Below are positions 34,281 to 43,493 of a stretch of 64,000 bases of DNA, piece by piece. Numbering within the stretch: position 1 is the stretch's first letter; the number at the start of each line of letters is the position of its first letter. Made by a program: the position numbers and the translations under genes. Under the pieces are notes generated by a model. The model worked only from the letters and a program-made list of their open reading frames with translations, did no database searches and was not told the origin of the DNA. This DNA is from CAZICM01 sp964537685 (GTDB lineage: Bacteria; Myxococcota_A; Polyangia; Polyangiales; Polyangiaceae). The stretch is taken from positions 1 through 64,000 of the forward strand of contig CAZICM010000008.1 in the NCBI GenBank assembly GCA_964537685.1, read 5' to 3'.

Positions 34281-35726
34281 TCATTCAGGTGTTCCCGTGC
34301 GGCGCCGCCGCGTGAAAAAGAGAAGCACCGCTGCCATTACAGACAGCGCCGCGCCGCTCTGCGTGCCACTTGTGCTCGGTGTGCGGCATCCGCAGCCCCC
34401 TTCGTCTGCGGGTTCCGCCCCGCCCGAGCTGGATGAGGCCGAGCCTCCTCCGGTGTTTCCGTTGCCGCCCGCGCCGCCTGTTCCCGGGTTCGATCCTCCG
34501 GTGCCCGCGCCGCCCGCACCGCCGGAACCCGAGGCCGGAGGCGGAACTTCGTATGCACCTTGATCCAGCGCTCCATTGACGGGCCGGTCTTCACCCGACA
34601 GCGGATGCAGATACTGCCGCTTGGGCGACAGATCGTACATCCCGACAGGATCCATCCCTGCTGCGTCGCCTTTGTCGATCGCGGGTGAACCTTCGAGAAG
34701 GCGATAGTTGTAATTGGCCGCATCGGCGAACATCGGCACAGCCAAGTCCTCCGTCACGAGGTTGTTCATCTCGACGGCGGCGCCCACATTGCATGCCGTA
34801 CCTTTGCCCGCGAAGATATTGTTGCGAATCACGGGCGGAGAATCGGGCGGCGAGGCTGCATTGATAAACATGGTGGCGGGGGACTTTTCGCTCACGAACG
34901 TATTGTTGACCACGAAAAGCGAGAGGCTTTTTTGCAGCATTCCCTGGCCATCTGCATAACCAATGATGCGATTGTTTGGCAATGCGGTTGTATTTCCCTT
35001 ATGAAATAGATTGCCGATTACATAGCTAGTTCCGCCGGCTGGAAGTCCGAGCTCATAGCGCGAGGTTCCATCGGTTTCGTCGGTGAGGCGATTAAATAAA
35101 ATATAATTGGTTTCGGCGCGGGAATTCACCAAATCGCCTTCGAGGGCGTGATGTGAATAGCTGTAGTTCAGCGTAAATTTCGCAATCTCGCCGACTTCGA
35201 TATTGTGACCGGGAAGGGGGCTGCCGTTGTATCCGAATTCAGAGAATTCGATCAGAACGTCGCTCGCCACATTCTTTGCGATCCGGACACCAAAATCGTT
35301 ATCGTGAAAATAACAATTGTTAATATTGATATTGGCGCCGTTGACGACCAGCGCGGCGCCATTCGATGCCATTGCCTTTGCGCCCGTGAATTCAAGCTGT
35401 TTCAAAACGGCATTTTGGCCGTTGATCACCCAAATGGCATTGCCGGGCTGGGTAAGCATTCCATTGGTGATATCGATTTTCGCGCGGCCCGCGCCCGTAC
35501 CGGTAACCGTGATGTTGTTCTTCTCCAGCACACAGGATTCCGCTGGATATTGGCCAGCCGAGTCGACTTCAACCGTGTCGCCCTCGGCCAGCGAAGGATC
35601 TGCAAACGCCTGGCAAGGTGTTTGAAACATCCCACTGGGTCCCACCGTAATCGTCGCCGAATACGCGACGGAAGACCCGAGGACCAGAACCGAAAAACCA
35701 GCGGTTACAAGGAGAAAGCTACGCAT
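34281..35726 (-). CDS. Secreted parallel beta-helix protein with MYXO-CTERM tail
   Basis: The 481-residue protein has a signal peptide (about 1-24) and a right-handed beta-helix domain (about 25-395) with repeated N-rich rungs (LVVNGANININNCYFHDNDF, NNRIIGYADGQG, FVVNNTFVSEKS). A Gly/Ser-rich stalk (GGAGGAGTGGSNPGTGGAG) follows. The C-terminus is GCGCRTPSTS, a hydrophobic helix and RRRR, matching the MYXO-CTERM sorting signal: a cysteine motif, helix and basic tail that in myxobacteria lead to processing and surface anchoring. The domain may bind or cleave polysaccharide, but no catalytic set is clear. Confidence 0.85.
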   Translation of the reverse strand: MRSFLLVTAGFSVLVLGSSVAYSATITVGPSGMFQTPCQAFADPSLAEGDTVEVDSAGQYPAESCVLEKNNITVTGTGAGRAKIDITNGMLTQPGNAIWVINGQNAVLKQLEFTGAKAMASNGAALVVNGANININNCYFHDNDFGVRIAKNVASDVLIEFSEFGYNGSPLPGHNIEVGEIAKFTLNYSYSHHALEGDLVNSRAETNYILFNRLTDETDGTSRYELGLPAGGTSYVIGNLFHKGNTTALPNNRIIGYADGQGMLQKSLSLFVVNNTFVSEKSPATMFINAASPPDSPPVIRNNIFAGKGTACNVGAAVEMNNLVTEDLAVPMFADAANYNYRLLEGSPAIDKGDAAGMDPVGMYDLSPKRQYLHPLSGEDRPVNGALDQGAYEVPPPASGSGGAGGAGTGGSNPGTGGAGGNGNTGGGSASSSSGGAEPADEGGCGCRTPSTSGTQSGAALSVMAAVLLFFTRRRRTGTPE

Positions 35727-35850
35727 ATCCGCATGCTACATCAGCGCGGAAGACGCGCCAAGCCTTTGAGGCCCCGAACAGGCGAAGCGATGCGCCGTAT
35801 GAATCCGCACCCTTCGCCCGGACTGGGCCGGCCGTGTTCAACATCAGAAG

Positions 35851-36237
35851 CTAGCTGTGGCTGCTCAAGAAACGTTTGGCCCGGTCATTCGCGTAGGCCA
35901 CAAGATCCTTGGCTTCGTTCTCGGGAAAGCCAATTTTCTTGCAGAGGTCATCGATCAACTTCTTTTCGTCCTCGTGCTGCTCGCCGTCCACCCATGTGAG
36001 AAGCACGGCATGCTGCACAAAGACGCGGCAATCATCTGCGCTCATGTCTTCCAAGGGAATATCGTCCAGCGTCTTTTTCTCCGCGGCATAGTCACGGATT
36101 TCCTTCGCCTGCTCGTCCGTGGCTTCAAACGCCGAAATCAGAGCCTCAACCATCTCGTGCTCTTTTTCGGCCAGATGTCCATCGGCCCAAGCCACGCTGA
36201 CCAAACCCTTTAGAATCGCCATATTCTGATCGTGCAT
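35851..36237 (-). CDS. TerB-like acidic helical protein
   Basis: The 128-residue soluble protein resembles the TerB/DjlA-N helical domain: ILKGLVSVAWADGHLAEKE (first helix pair with the acidic ADG motif) and VLLTWVDGEQHEDEKKLIDD (the second, equivalent WVDG motif). The repeated DG motifs are the hallmark of the fold and bind metal in some members. The ATG at 36237 is preferred over 36273 because AAAAAGGCGG lies just upstream. Function in this family is mostly unknown (tellurite and stress associations). It follows the 643-residue signalling protein gene and may be co-transcribed with it. Confidence 0.8.
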   Translation of the reverse strand: MHDQNMAILKGLVSVAWADGHLAEKEHEMVEALISAFEATDEQAKEIRDYAAEKKTLDDIPLEDMSADDCRVFVQHAVLLTWVDGEQHEDEKKLIDDLCKKIGFPENEAKDLVAYANDRAKRFLSSHS

Positions 36238-36277
36238 GTCCGCCTTTTTGCCGGTTTGCGAAGCCAGCGTCAATCAC

Positions 36278-38209
36278 CTATGGAGCAGGAACGCCCGGCT
36301 GCGGGTCAGGCAGGGATTTTTGCTCGGTGTCCGGCGGGGTGCTCTTGCGGACCGGCAGCGCCTGGGTGACGAGCGAAATCACATCATCGGCCAAGCTCGG
36401 ACGCAGATAGAGAAGGCCCATCGCACCCAACAGGCCAATCGCGAAGGCGAATACATCCCGGGCCAAGGCGCTTGAAAATAGCTTCGCCGGGGATGCGCGC
36501 CTTGTGATTGCTGTTCCCTCGGACGCTCCGGGAGGCGTGATGTCATCCGCGGACAGCGCCGTCGGCAGCGGCATGGAGAACTCGTCTTTTCGCTTTTCCG
36601 CGGCTCCGATCGGCAGAACAGCCATGGAGGGCGTCAGGTCAATTCCCGCAAAGGCGCGCAAATCCTTGGCCGTTGCGCGCAAGTGGGTTTCGCCTTCTTT
36701 TCCCGCGACAAAAGCCCGCAAAAGCTCGTCGGCGCGATCGGGTCCCGCAGGCACGGGCGCAGGCGCAGGCGCAGGCGCAGGCGTGGCTTCGCTGAGCAGC
36801 TCGCAATCCTGAAGATCCAATTCGATCGTGATGTCTTTTATTTCAGCGGGCGGAGCCGCGCTTGAAAGCATCGACAGCGTTTCTGCGTCCTCTTCTCCGT
36901 CACCAGCGTTATCCGCGTCATCGGCGTCGGGGGCACTGGTCTCATCGGGTTCGGCGGCGGCAGCGCTGATGAGTTCCGCCGTCTCCGCCGTATACGTGGG
37001 CTGAGGGGCCGTAAACTCGAGGCAATGCGTTTCAAACGCCAGGGCTGGAATGACCGATGCCCGGCCCTCTTGATCGCTATAGGGATATTTGGCCGGCCAG
37101 GGCAGGGTGATATGCACTTCCACAGGCTCGTAATCGCCGTCCAGCAGGTAGGGAGGCTCTGCCTCAAACACCATATCGCCCATAACAACGGTAGGTGTCC
37201 CCTCGATCGCCGCGCCCGATTCAATCGGTGAAAAATCGAGGAAGGTGACGAGGCTGCCTTCGCCCACCGGCGCTTCTACGCCGGCAATACTGCTGGATTC
37301 GCGTTCCCCATCTGTGGAGCGGGGCGCAAAAAACCGTAGCGTGCAGCCCTTTTTGGCCTCGAGGGGCGGCTCTTCTCCAGCCTGCACCGAAGCCTCTTTC
37401 CAAAAAGGAAGATTTTCGTCCTTGGGTGAAGGCGTCGGTTCAGGCACGGCTCCATTCGGCTCGCAGGCTTCATTTTCATCGAATGGATGACGCATCTTGA
37501 TCGCTGGAGGATTCAGCGGGCGGGGAATAGCCGGCGCGCGCGGCGCAGGCGTAAGCACGCATGATGGCAATGGTGTCAAAATCACCGGCGCCCTCAGCTT
37601 GGGCATTTCAATCGATGATTCTGAATATTGTATCGAATTGAAAGAAGTTCCCCACAAGCTGCGCGGAAGCGTTGAGCGCATACCCTCGAGGCGGCGCTCT
37701 CCGGGCGAGGGCGGGCGCAAAGAAAAGCGCGCCGGCACAGGCTCGGAATGAAGCGCATGAGGATGCCCATGCAAACCTGCCGAGACCGCCTTGAGGCTCT
37801 CCCGTGCAAGCCTTGCGAGGGCGCGCCTGGCAGCGGCCCGGTTCATCGGAATCAGCGCTGTTTCAATCGTGGCCGCGAGCTCGGCGATGCTCAGCTCGTG
37901 TTCGCCATGACCATGAGCAACGGCCATTAGGCCCGAATGAGCGCCCGATGACACCGAAAGCAAGCGGGCAAGCAAGGTCCGGAGCAAGCGCGCGCCTACG
38001 AGCGATGACGCCATTTCGCAGCGCGGCCCCAGCGACACATCGCCGTCAAGCGACAGAAAGATATTGCTCTCGTCGAACAAAACCGGCATCCGCCCAGCGG
38101 CGAGGGCAATGCACAGCACGAGATAGCCCGCCGTTTCGGGAACCAGCGATGCTTGTTTCGACTCGGCGGCACAAATAAGCGTATCAACGGTAACGTGGGC
38201 CTCGTTCAC
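36278..38209 (-). CDS. Unknown 643-residue membrane protein with low-complexity centre
   Basis: The N-terminal 150 residues form a folded, helical, non-secreted domain (VTVDTLICAAESKQASLVPE, LVLCIALAAGRMPVLFDESN, LSIAELAATIETALIPMNRAAA). I recall similar unannotated domains in myxobacterial proteins but cannot name it. A long disordered acidic/proline region (about 170-570) includes a tandem Ala-Pro run encoded by repeats at 36756-36783. One membrane helix (about 600-620, FAFAIGLLGAMGLLYLRPSL) is near the C-terminus, so the bulk is cytosolic. It is divergent from the zinc-ribbon protein and next to kinase genes. A signalling role is inferred only. Confidence 0.6.
   Translation of the reverse strand: MNEAHVTVDTLICAAESKQASLVPETAGYLVLCIALAAGRMPVLFDESNIFLSLDGDVSLGPRCEMASSLVGARLLRTLLARLLSVSSGAHSGLMAVAHGHGEHELSIAELAATIETALIPMNRAAARRALARLARESLKAVSAGLHGHPHALHSEPVPARFSLRPPSPGERRLEGMRSTLPRSLWGTSFNSIQYSESSIEMPKLRAPVILTPLPSCVLTPAPRAPAIPRPLNPPAIKMRHPFDENEACEPNGAVPEPTPSPKDENLPFWKEASVQAGEEPPLEAKKGCTLRFFAPRSTDGERESSSIAGVEAPVGEGSLVTFLDFSPIESGAAIEGTPTVVMGDMVFEAEPPYLLDGDYEPVEVHITLPWPAKYPYSDQEGRASVIPALAFETHCLEFTAPQPTYTAETAELISAAAAEPDETSAPDADDADNAGDGEEDAETLSMLSSAAPPAEIKDITIELDLQDCELLSEATPAPAPAPAPVPAGPDRADELLRAFVAGKEGETHLRATAKDLRAFAGIDLTPSMAVLPIGAAEKRKDEFSMPLPTALSADDITPPGASEGTAITRRASPAKLFSSALARDVFAFAIGLLGAMGLLYLRPSLADDVISLVTQALPVRKSTPPDTEQKSLPDPQPGVPAP
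36756..36783. repeat. GGCGCA hexamer tandem repeat inside a coding region
   Basis: About 4.7 copies of GGCGCA in phase with the reading frame encode an Ala-Pro run (PAPAPAPAPVP) in the 643-residue protein. Unit changes keep the frame, so this is a possible length-variable linker. Confidence 0.7.
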
Positions 38210-38328
38210 GGCTCCTCCAGGAAAACGGCTGCATCCGGCTCATAGGCCGCATCCCGGACAAGGGCCAACTTAATGCCCGGCGTATTTGCCGATCCAGAAA
38301 GCCGCGCAACTCGGTACATTGTGCGGCC
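38210..38328. promoter_or_regulatory. Divergent promoter region of the signalling genes
   Basis: These 119 bases separate the start of the 643-residue gene (minus) from the zinc-ribbon gene (plus). They must hold both promoters. No clear boxes are recognised. Confidence 0.3.
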
Positions 38329-40077
38329 ATGCATTGCCCGCATTGCGGCAAGCCCCTTGCTCAATCGAGCCGTGTGTGTTCTGCGTGCGGCGGAGAAATC
38401 GACGCGCCCGACGGTGAACGCCCGATGGCGCGCACGCTTGTGGGCTCCGCGGCAATACTCGGCAGCAAAGCCGAAAAGCAGGACGGGGTAGACGCAAGCC
38501 CCATCAAACAAGACGATCCCGCATTGGGCGGCCGGACGGTGATTGGCGTTCCTCCGCCTCCAAAGGCGGCCGACGCCGGGCCGAAGAGCAATGCCGCGCC
38601 TACAAAAATAGGGTTTTTAACGCCGGTCACAGCCGCCAAGGAAGATTTTGGCAACCGGCCTTCTTCCTCGCCCTCGCCCGAGGAGCCTCCGCGCCCATCG
38701 ATGGAAGATCGGATTTCAAAGCCTCCCTATGAGCTCGGCGCAACGATGGCGGAGAAGCTGGCACGGCCTCATATCCCGGCGAAGAGGCTTAAAGTGCATG
38801 CGCTCCATATTCCAAAGCCTCTGCCGCCTATCGAACAGCGCAAGGCTGCCTATGAAAAAGCGGCGAAAAAACAGGAGCAGAAAAAACGAGAGCGCCGCAA
38901 ACACATCATCTACGGCCTTTCAGCGGGGCTTTCGCTGGTGGCCGTGCTGGGCGGTATTTGGTTTGCCACTCGATTTTCGCGCTCACCGCTGAAGGCGCGG
39001 GCGATCACCGACGCGCAGGGACGCGAATCGCTGGAGCTGCGCTGCGACACTTGCCCCGATGGAACGCAGTTGAGCCTGGGCCAGCGCTCATCGAACATGG
39101 TGGGAGGGGTGGCTGTATTGCCGCTGGAGAGCGGCCTGTTGGTCGGCGAAAACCGGCTCAAAATCCGAATCGACCGGCCCGAGGGGCACAAAGACGAAAG
39201 CGCCTTTGTAAGGCTGAACGTGCCCTATCGCATCCACTCGAACACGGCGACCTTGGATGCGGATCGCCCCATGCTTCAGGTGATCGTGGAGGCCGCTGGC
39301 AAAAGCCGCATCGTGCTTGATGGACGTGCGGTGCCCTTGGTGGCCGGCAAGGCGATGGCGCAGTTCGATGTCACGGAGCAGTGCACAGGCCAGAGCGCGG
39401 AGATTAAGGCGCTCAGCCGGCGCATCTCGTACTCGATAACGCCCGAAGGAGGCGAAACGGAAAATGGAAGCCTGGACATTGTTGTGAGTATCGCTCCGCT
39501 GGAGCTTGAAGCGCCGGGCCCCAATGTCGTGATCGACGGCCCGAATTTTGTGCTCGCGGGCCGCACCATCAAAGGCGCAGAACTTCTTGCGGCGGGCAGG
39601 GCAATCCCTGTCAAACCCGATGGTTCGTTTGCCCATGTGATGAATGTTTCATCGATTGGTTCAACGCAGATTGAAGTGCGCACCAAACTCAGCTCCATGG
39701 CTCCCCGCATCCTTCGCATTCCGGTGCGCAGGGTCGATTCCTTGGAGAGCGCGGCCCGGGATTTTGCTTCTCAAAATCCAATTACCTATGCGGCCATCGG
39801 CCCCGATATTTCAAAATCGGTTGGGCAGAGCATCGTGGTCGCCGGCAAGGTGATCGAAACACGCGCCGAGGGATACAAAACCACGCTTCGCCTGGACATG
39901 AATCCATCCCTGGGCTGCAGCGACTGCGTGGCCGACTTGGTGATCGGCGCTCAAAACCCTGCAAAAATAGGCGATCTCATTACGGCCTATGGACGGGTAA
40001 GCGGCTCTTCCCGCACGCCAAACGGAGCGCTGACTGCGGTACTCAGCATCGACTTTATCCTCAAGGGCCTGCGATGA
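38329..40077 (+). CDS. Zinc-ribbon membrane protein of unknown function
   Basis: The 582-residue protein begins with a zinc ribbon (MHCPHCGKPL, VCSACGGEID), followed by a proline-rich cytosolic region with a basic helix (EQRKAAYEKAAKKQEQKKRE) and one membrane helix (about 192-210, IIYGLSAGLSLVAVLGGIWF). The outer part (about 215-582) is beta-rich, with a pair of cysteines (LRCDTCPDG) and a late CSDCVADLVIGAQ pair; it may be a stack of Ig-like or OB-like domains. Its stop overlaps the kinase ATG by 4 bases (ATGA), so the two are coupled. It could be a sensor or partner of that kinase. Confidence 0.7.
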   Translation: MHCPHCGKPLAQSSRVCSACGGEIDAPDGERPMARTLVGSAAILGSKAEKQDGVDASPIKQDDPALGGRTVIGVPPPPKAADAGPKSNAAPTKIGFLTPVTAAKEDFGNRPSSSPSPEEPPRPSMEDRISKPPYELGATMAEKLARPHIPAKRLKVHALHIPKPLPPIEQRKAAYEKAAKKQEQKKRERRKHIIYGLSAGLSLVAVLGGIWFATRFSRSPLKARAITDAQGRESLELRCDTCPDGTQLSLGQRSSNMVGGVAVLPLESGLLVGENRLKIRIDRPEGHKDESAFVRLNVPYRIHSNTATLDADRPMLQVIVEAAGKSRIVLDGRAVPLVAGKAMAQFDVTEQCTGQSAEIKALSRRISYSITPEGGETENGSLDIVVSIAPLELEAPGPNVVIDGPNFVLAGRTIKGAELLAAGRAIPVKPDGSFAHVMNVSSIGSTQIEVRTKLSSMAPRILRIPVRRVDSLESAARDFASQNPITYAAIGPDISKSVGQSIVVAGKVIETRAEGYKTTLRLDMNPSLGCSDCVADLVIGAQNPAKIGDLITAYGRVSGSSRTPNGALTAVLSIDFILKGLR

Positions 40078-42143
40078 GCGGTGGGCCGCCGGAAGAACCG
40101 CCGAGGACATCCGAGCCCGCACCCCAGTCTTCGCGCAATAGCCAAGGAGGAGAAATTCCGCCTGCTATCGCCGATCCGCTGATTGGGCTGGTGGTGATCG
40201 ATCGCTACCGGATTTTGGAAGTGATCGGCCGGGGCGGAATGGGCACGGTGTACAAAGTCGAGCACACCCGCCTGGGCAAGCTGCTCGCGATGAAACTGCT
40301 GACCGGCGAACTGGCCCGCAATCCAGAAGTGGTGCGCCGCTTTAAACAGGAAGCGCTGACGGTATCCAAACTGTCTTCTTCAAACACCGTGCAGGTCTTC
40401 GATTTCGGCGTCGCAGAAAGCGGACTGACCTATTTGGTCATGGAACTGGTCGCCGGCGAGGATCTCGGCCGGGTGCTGAGATCGCAGGGACCTATCTCGT
40501 TCGATCGCTTGAGCAAAATTGTTGTTCAGGTGTGCAAATCGCTTTCCGAAGCGCATCAAAAAGGCATCGTTCACCGGGATATCAAGCCTGAAAACATCAT
40601 GCTGATCCGCGGGCGCGAAGAAGGCGAAGTCGCCAAAGTTCTGGATTTTGGCCTAGCCAAGCTGCGCGAAGGCACCGAACTCAACGAACTCACTTCAAGC
40701 GGCGCCATCGTCGGAACGCCCTATTACATGGCGCCCGAACAAATCCGCGGCGAAACGGTCGACGAACGCGCCGATATCTACGCCCTCGGCGTCGTCATGT
40801 ACCGCGCTCTTTCAGGCGCCTATCCCTTTAGCGGCGCGACACCGATGGCCGTCTTCACCAAACATCTATCGCAAAAGCCCGAGCCACCCTCCGCCCGGGC
40901 CAAGGATCTCGGCATTCCCGCAGCCGCCGATCGCATCATCCTGCGAGCCCTTCAAAAAAATCCCGCCGATCGCTTTCGAACCGTCCTCGAACTTCAACAA
41001 GCGCTCATCGAAGAAGGACAAGCCCTCGGAAGCTCGAGCATCCAAACCCTCCTCGACTCCACAACCACCCGCGCCATCGCCGATCCAAAGCCCGGCGAAG
41101 TATCGGCAAGCCGCATCGATCACAGCCTTATCGCCACCCGCAACGAGCTTCTGGCCTTTGAACGCAAGCTGCGCCGCAAACGCTATGGCCTCTGGCTCGC
41201 GCTCATCATGCTCATTACGCTGCCGGCAACCATCGCCGTCGTGCGCATCAAAAAGCTGCGATCCGATCCCGCTGCGGGATTTACCGGCGAGGAACACGAA
41301 CCCAATAGCACCGCGGCCGATGCCAATTTCATCCCCTATGGCAGAAGCATCGCCGGCTTTATCGGCAAGCGAATCGACGCCACAAAGAGCGATCGGGATT
41401 TTTATGTGGCCGATATCGGCGCCGGACCAAATCCACCTGAAGCGCTGATTCAGCTCCGCACAAGCGCTCTGCCCAACTTCGCCCTTTGCACGCTGGTTTA
41501 TCGCCAAGGTCTAACGGCAGCCATCGGCCAGTACTGCGTCGGCCGTATGAACCGCGATTTGGTCATCCCCGCCCTGCGCCTTGAACCCGGCCGCTATCTC
41601 TTCGCCGTCCTTCAAGACATGGATCCCTATGGACAGCCCGAACACAAGTTCGTGCACGAGAATATTTCCGATGCCTACACCCTGAGCATCGAACCGGCCG
41701 AGCTCGATAAAACCCGTGAAATTGAGCCTAACGATCAAATTCCCCAAGCCAATCTTCTGATGCCCGGCTCATCTATCGCCGCCTCGCTCGGATGGACACG
41801 CGATGAAGATGTGCTGTGCATCCCCGCCGAAACAGAAGGCGTGGTCCGCTGGGTTGTCAGCGATGTTATCCGCGACGCGGGCACGGTGCTGGAAGCAACG
41901 CCGATGTTTAACGCGAGCGAAGCGCCTTCTGTCCGCGTTCACGCACGAGGCGGCTTTTCTCCCAGCGACACCGATCAAAAAAGCCCCTGGACCTACAAAA
42001 TGGCTATGCCTGGCAAACGCTGCATGCGCTTCCGCCTGGTGCCCGATCCGCTCGCCGGAGATAAAGCCCCGCCCGTTCCTACCGGCGCAAGCGAAGCCTA
42101 TGTCGTTCATGCCGAGATCGAAACCGAGGCCGCTGCTCCGTAG
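40074..42143 (+). CDS. Hanks-type Ser/Thr protein kinase with extracytoplasmic domain
   Basis: The 689-residue kinase has a canonical catalytic domain (about 40-310): EVIGRGGMGTVYKVEHTRLG, catalytic Lys in LLAMKLL, HRDIKPENIMLI, DFGLAKL, and APEQIRGETVDERADIYALG. A linker and a single membrane helix (about 366-386, GLWLALIMLITLPATIAVV) follow. The external part (about 390-689) is beta-rich, with two EPNST/EPNDQ motifs typical of a pre-peptidase C-terminal-like fold (EHEPNSTAADANFIPYGR and EIEPNDQIPQANLLMPGS). It is translationally coupled to the zinc-ribbon protein. Targets are unknown. Confidence 0.9.
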   Translation: MSGGPPEEPPRTSEPAPQSSRNSQGGEIPPAIADPLIGLVVIDRYRILEVIGRGGMGTVYKVEHTRLGKLLAMKLLTGELARNPEVVRRFKQEALTVSKLSSSNTVQVFDFGVAESGLTYLVMELVAGEDLGRVLRSQGPISFDRLSKIVVQVCKSLSEAHQKGIVHRDIKPENIMLIRGREEGEVAKVLDFGLAKLREGTELNELTSSGAIVGTPYYMAPEQIRGETVDERADIYALGVVMYRALSGAYPFSGATPMAVFTKHLSQKPEPPSARAKDLGIPAAADRIILRALQKNPADRFRTVLELQQALIEEGQALGSSSIQTLLDSTTTRAIADPKPGEVSASRIDHSLIATRNELLAFERKLRRKRYGLWLALIMLITLPATIAVVRIKKLRSDPAAGFTGEEHEPNSTAADANFIPYGRSIAGFIGKRIDATKSDRDFYVADIGAGPNPPEALIQLRTSALPNFALCTLVYRQGLTAAIGQYCVGRMNRDLVIPALRLEPGRYLFAVLQDMDPYGQPEHKFVHENISDAYTLSIEPAELDKTREIEPNDQIPQANLLMPGSSIAASLGWTRDEDVLCIPAETEGVVRWVVSDVIRDAGTVLEATPMFNASEAPSVRVHARGGFSPSDTDQKSPWTYKMAMPGKRCMRFRLVPDPLAGDKAPPVPTGASEAYVVHAEIETEAAAP

Positions 42144-42184
42144 ACCCGCGGGCAATCCGCGTGATACCAAAACAGTCATCCTTC

Positions 42185-43483
42185 ATGCCTGTTCCCACGC
42201 TTCGCCGGCGGCTCCGTTCAGCTTTCGCTGCCCTGCTCGCGGCCACTGCCCTGCCCGCGCTGATCGGCTCCGCCGCACGCGCCGACTCCATCGATTCTTC
42301 AATGCCCAAAAGCATTGTCGTCGGCGCTCCCTTGGGTTTCGCGCCCAGCGAACGCATCGATGGCCAGCGCAGCGGCCGCCTTCCCGCCTCCGCGCTCCTG
42401 CCCGATCGCCCCAATGAACGATGGCGAAAACATGTGAGCGGCGGACTCGAAGTACCTCCGCTCATCGATGCCGAAGGCAATATCTATCTATTGCTCACCA
42501 TTCCTGAAGTCGTAAAGCTCAGCCCAGCAGGCAAAGAAATCTTCCGCACACGCCTAGGCCAATCCGCGCCCCTCGCACCAGGCACGCTCACCAGCGACGG
42601 CACCCTCATCGTCATCACCTCCACTGGCCAAGCCATCGGCATCAGCAAAGAAGGCTCGCTCCGCTTCAACACGCCCCTGGGCATCCGCGGCCGCGACGCC
42701 GATCTCGCTCCTCTCGCCCGCAGCGCGGGAGGCGCCGTTATCGCCGCGGGCCGCACGCTGATCGAACTCAGCAACACAGGCCAAATCGAAGCCCGGGCCC
42801 AGCTTGAAGACCGCGCATCCGGCGCGCTCATCCAAGGCAAAAGCGGCACCCTCATCACCACCGAATCAGGCGGCGTTTACCTTTTCCGCCCACCGCTTGC
42901 GCCCCGCAAAATAGGCAGTTTCGGCGGCAATGTCCGCAAAGGCGCGGCCTTCGACGGACAGCGTTCCCTCCTCGCAGTGGTCGACGGCCGCCGCATCGTC
43001 GCCTTCGACCTCATCACCGCCACCACGCAAGTCCGCTCCAGCGGCGCCGGAGGCACCCTTGGTTTTGACGCACCTGTCGCGCTGTCCCCGGACAACCTCG
43101 CCATGGCCACAACCCACGGCGGCCTCCTCGTCGGACTCGACGCCCAGGGCAACGAAAAGATCCGCATCTCCCTTGAAAAACCGCCTGCCGGAACGGCGCC
43201 CCAAACCGCCGGAACGGGCACGCCCTTCGCTTCATTTCTAGGCATCAGCGAACAGAAACCCAGCCCGCCCATCGTTATCGACCACGAAGGCCGCGTCGCC
43301 TTTGTACGCGCAGGCGGACGCGCCGGCATCGCAAAACCAAGCGGCGAAGTCACCATCATCAGCGACAAAATCTGCACATCCCCGATCGCCATTCAGCCCG
43401 CAGGAGAACGAAGGGTACTGGTTGCATGCCGGGACGGTGCCCTATGGATGTACGGCGACGACCCATCGTCTCCAACTCCATAG
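42185..43483 (+). CDS. Secreted PQQ-like beta-propeller repeat protein
   Basis: The 432-residue protein has a signal peptide (MPVPTLRRRLRSAFAALLAA, ending AARADS) and repeated 40-residue beta-propeller blades of the PQQ/quinoprotein type (DAEGNIYLLLTIPEVVKLSP, SDGTLIVITSTGQAIGISKE, LSPDNLAMATTHGGLLVGLD, IDHEGRVAFVRAGGRAGIAK). No quinone-binding dehydrogenase motifs are clear, so a scaffold or BamB-like role is possible. The ATG at 42185 places the signal peptide first; the GTG at 42161 is an alternative. It sits 41 bases after the kinase gene on the same strand. Confidence 0.8.
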   Translation: MPVPTLRRRLRSAFAALLAATALPALIGSAARADSIDSSMPKSIVVGAPLGFAPSERIDGQRSGRLPASALLPDRPNERWRKHVSGGLEVPPLIDAEGNIYLLLTIPEVVKLSPAGKEIFRTRLGQSAPLAPGTLTSDGTLIVITSTGQAIGISKEGSLRFNTPLGIRGRDADLAPLARSAGGAVIAAGRTLIELSNTGQIEARAQLEDRASGALIQGKSGTLITTESGGVYLFRPPLAPRKIGSFGGNVRKGAAFDGQRSLLAVVDGRRIVAFDLITATTQVRSSGAGGTLGFDAPVALSPDNLAMATTHGGLLVGLDAQGNEKIRISLEKPPAGTAPQTAGTGTPFASFLGISEQKPSPPIVIDHEGRVAFVRAGGRAGIAKPSGEVTIISDKICTSPIAIQPAGERRVLVACRDGALWMYGDDPSSPTP

Positions 43484-43493
43484 ACAGCCGCCC

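Noticed and set aside
43302..43493. Upstream extension of the phosphoesterase
   Set aside because: It overlaps the beta-propeller gene in another frame and adds no recognisable sequence; the D-x-H motif begins right after 43494.
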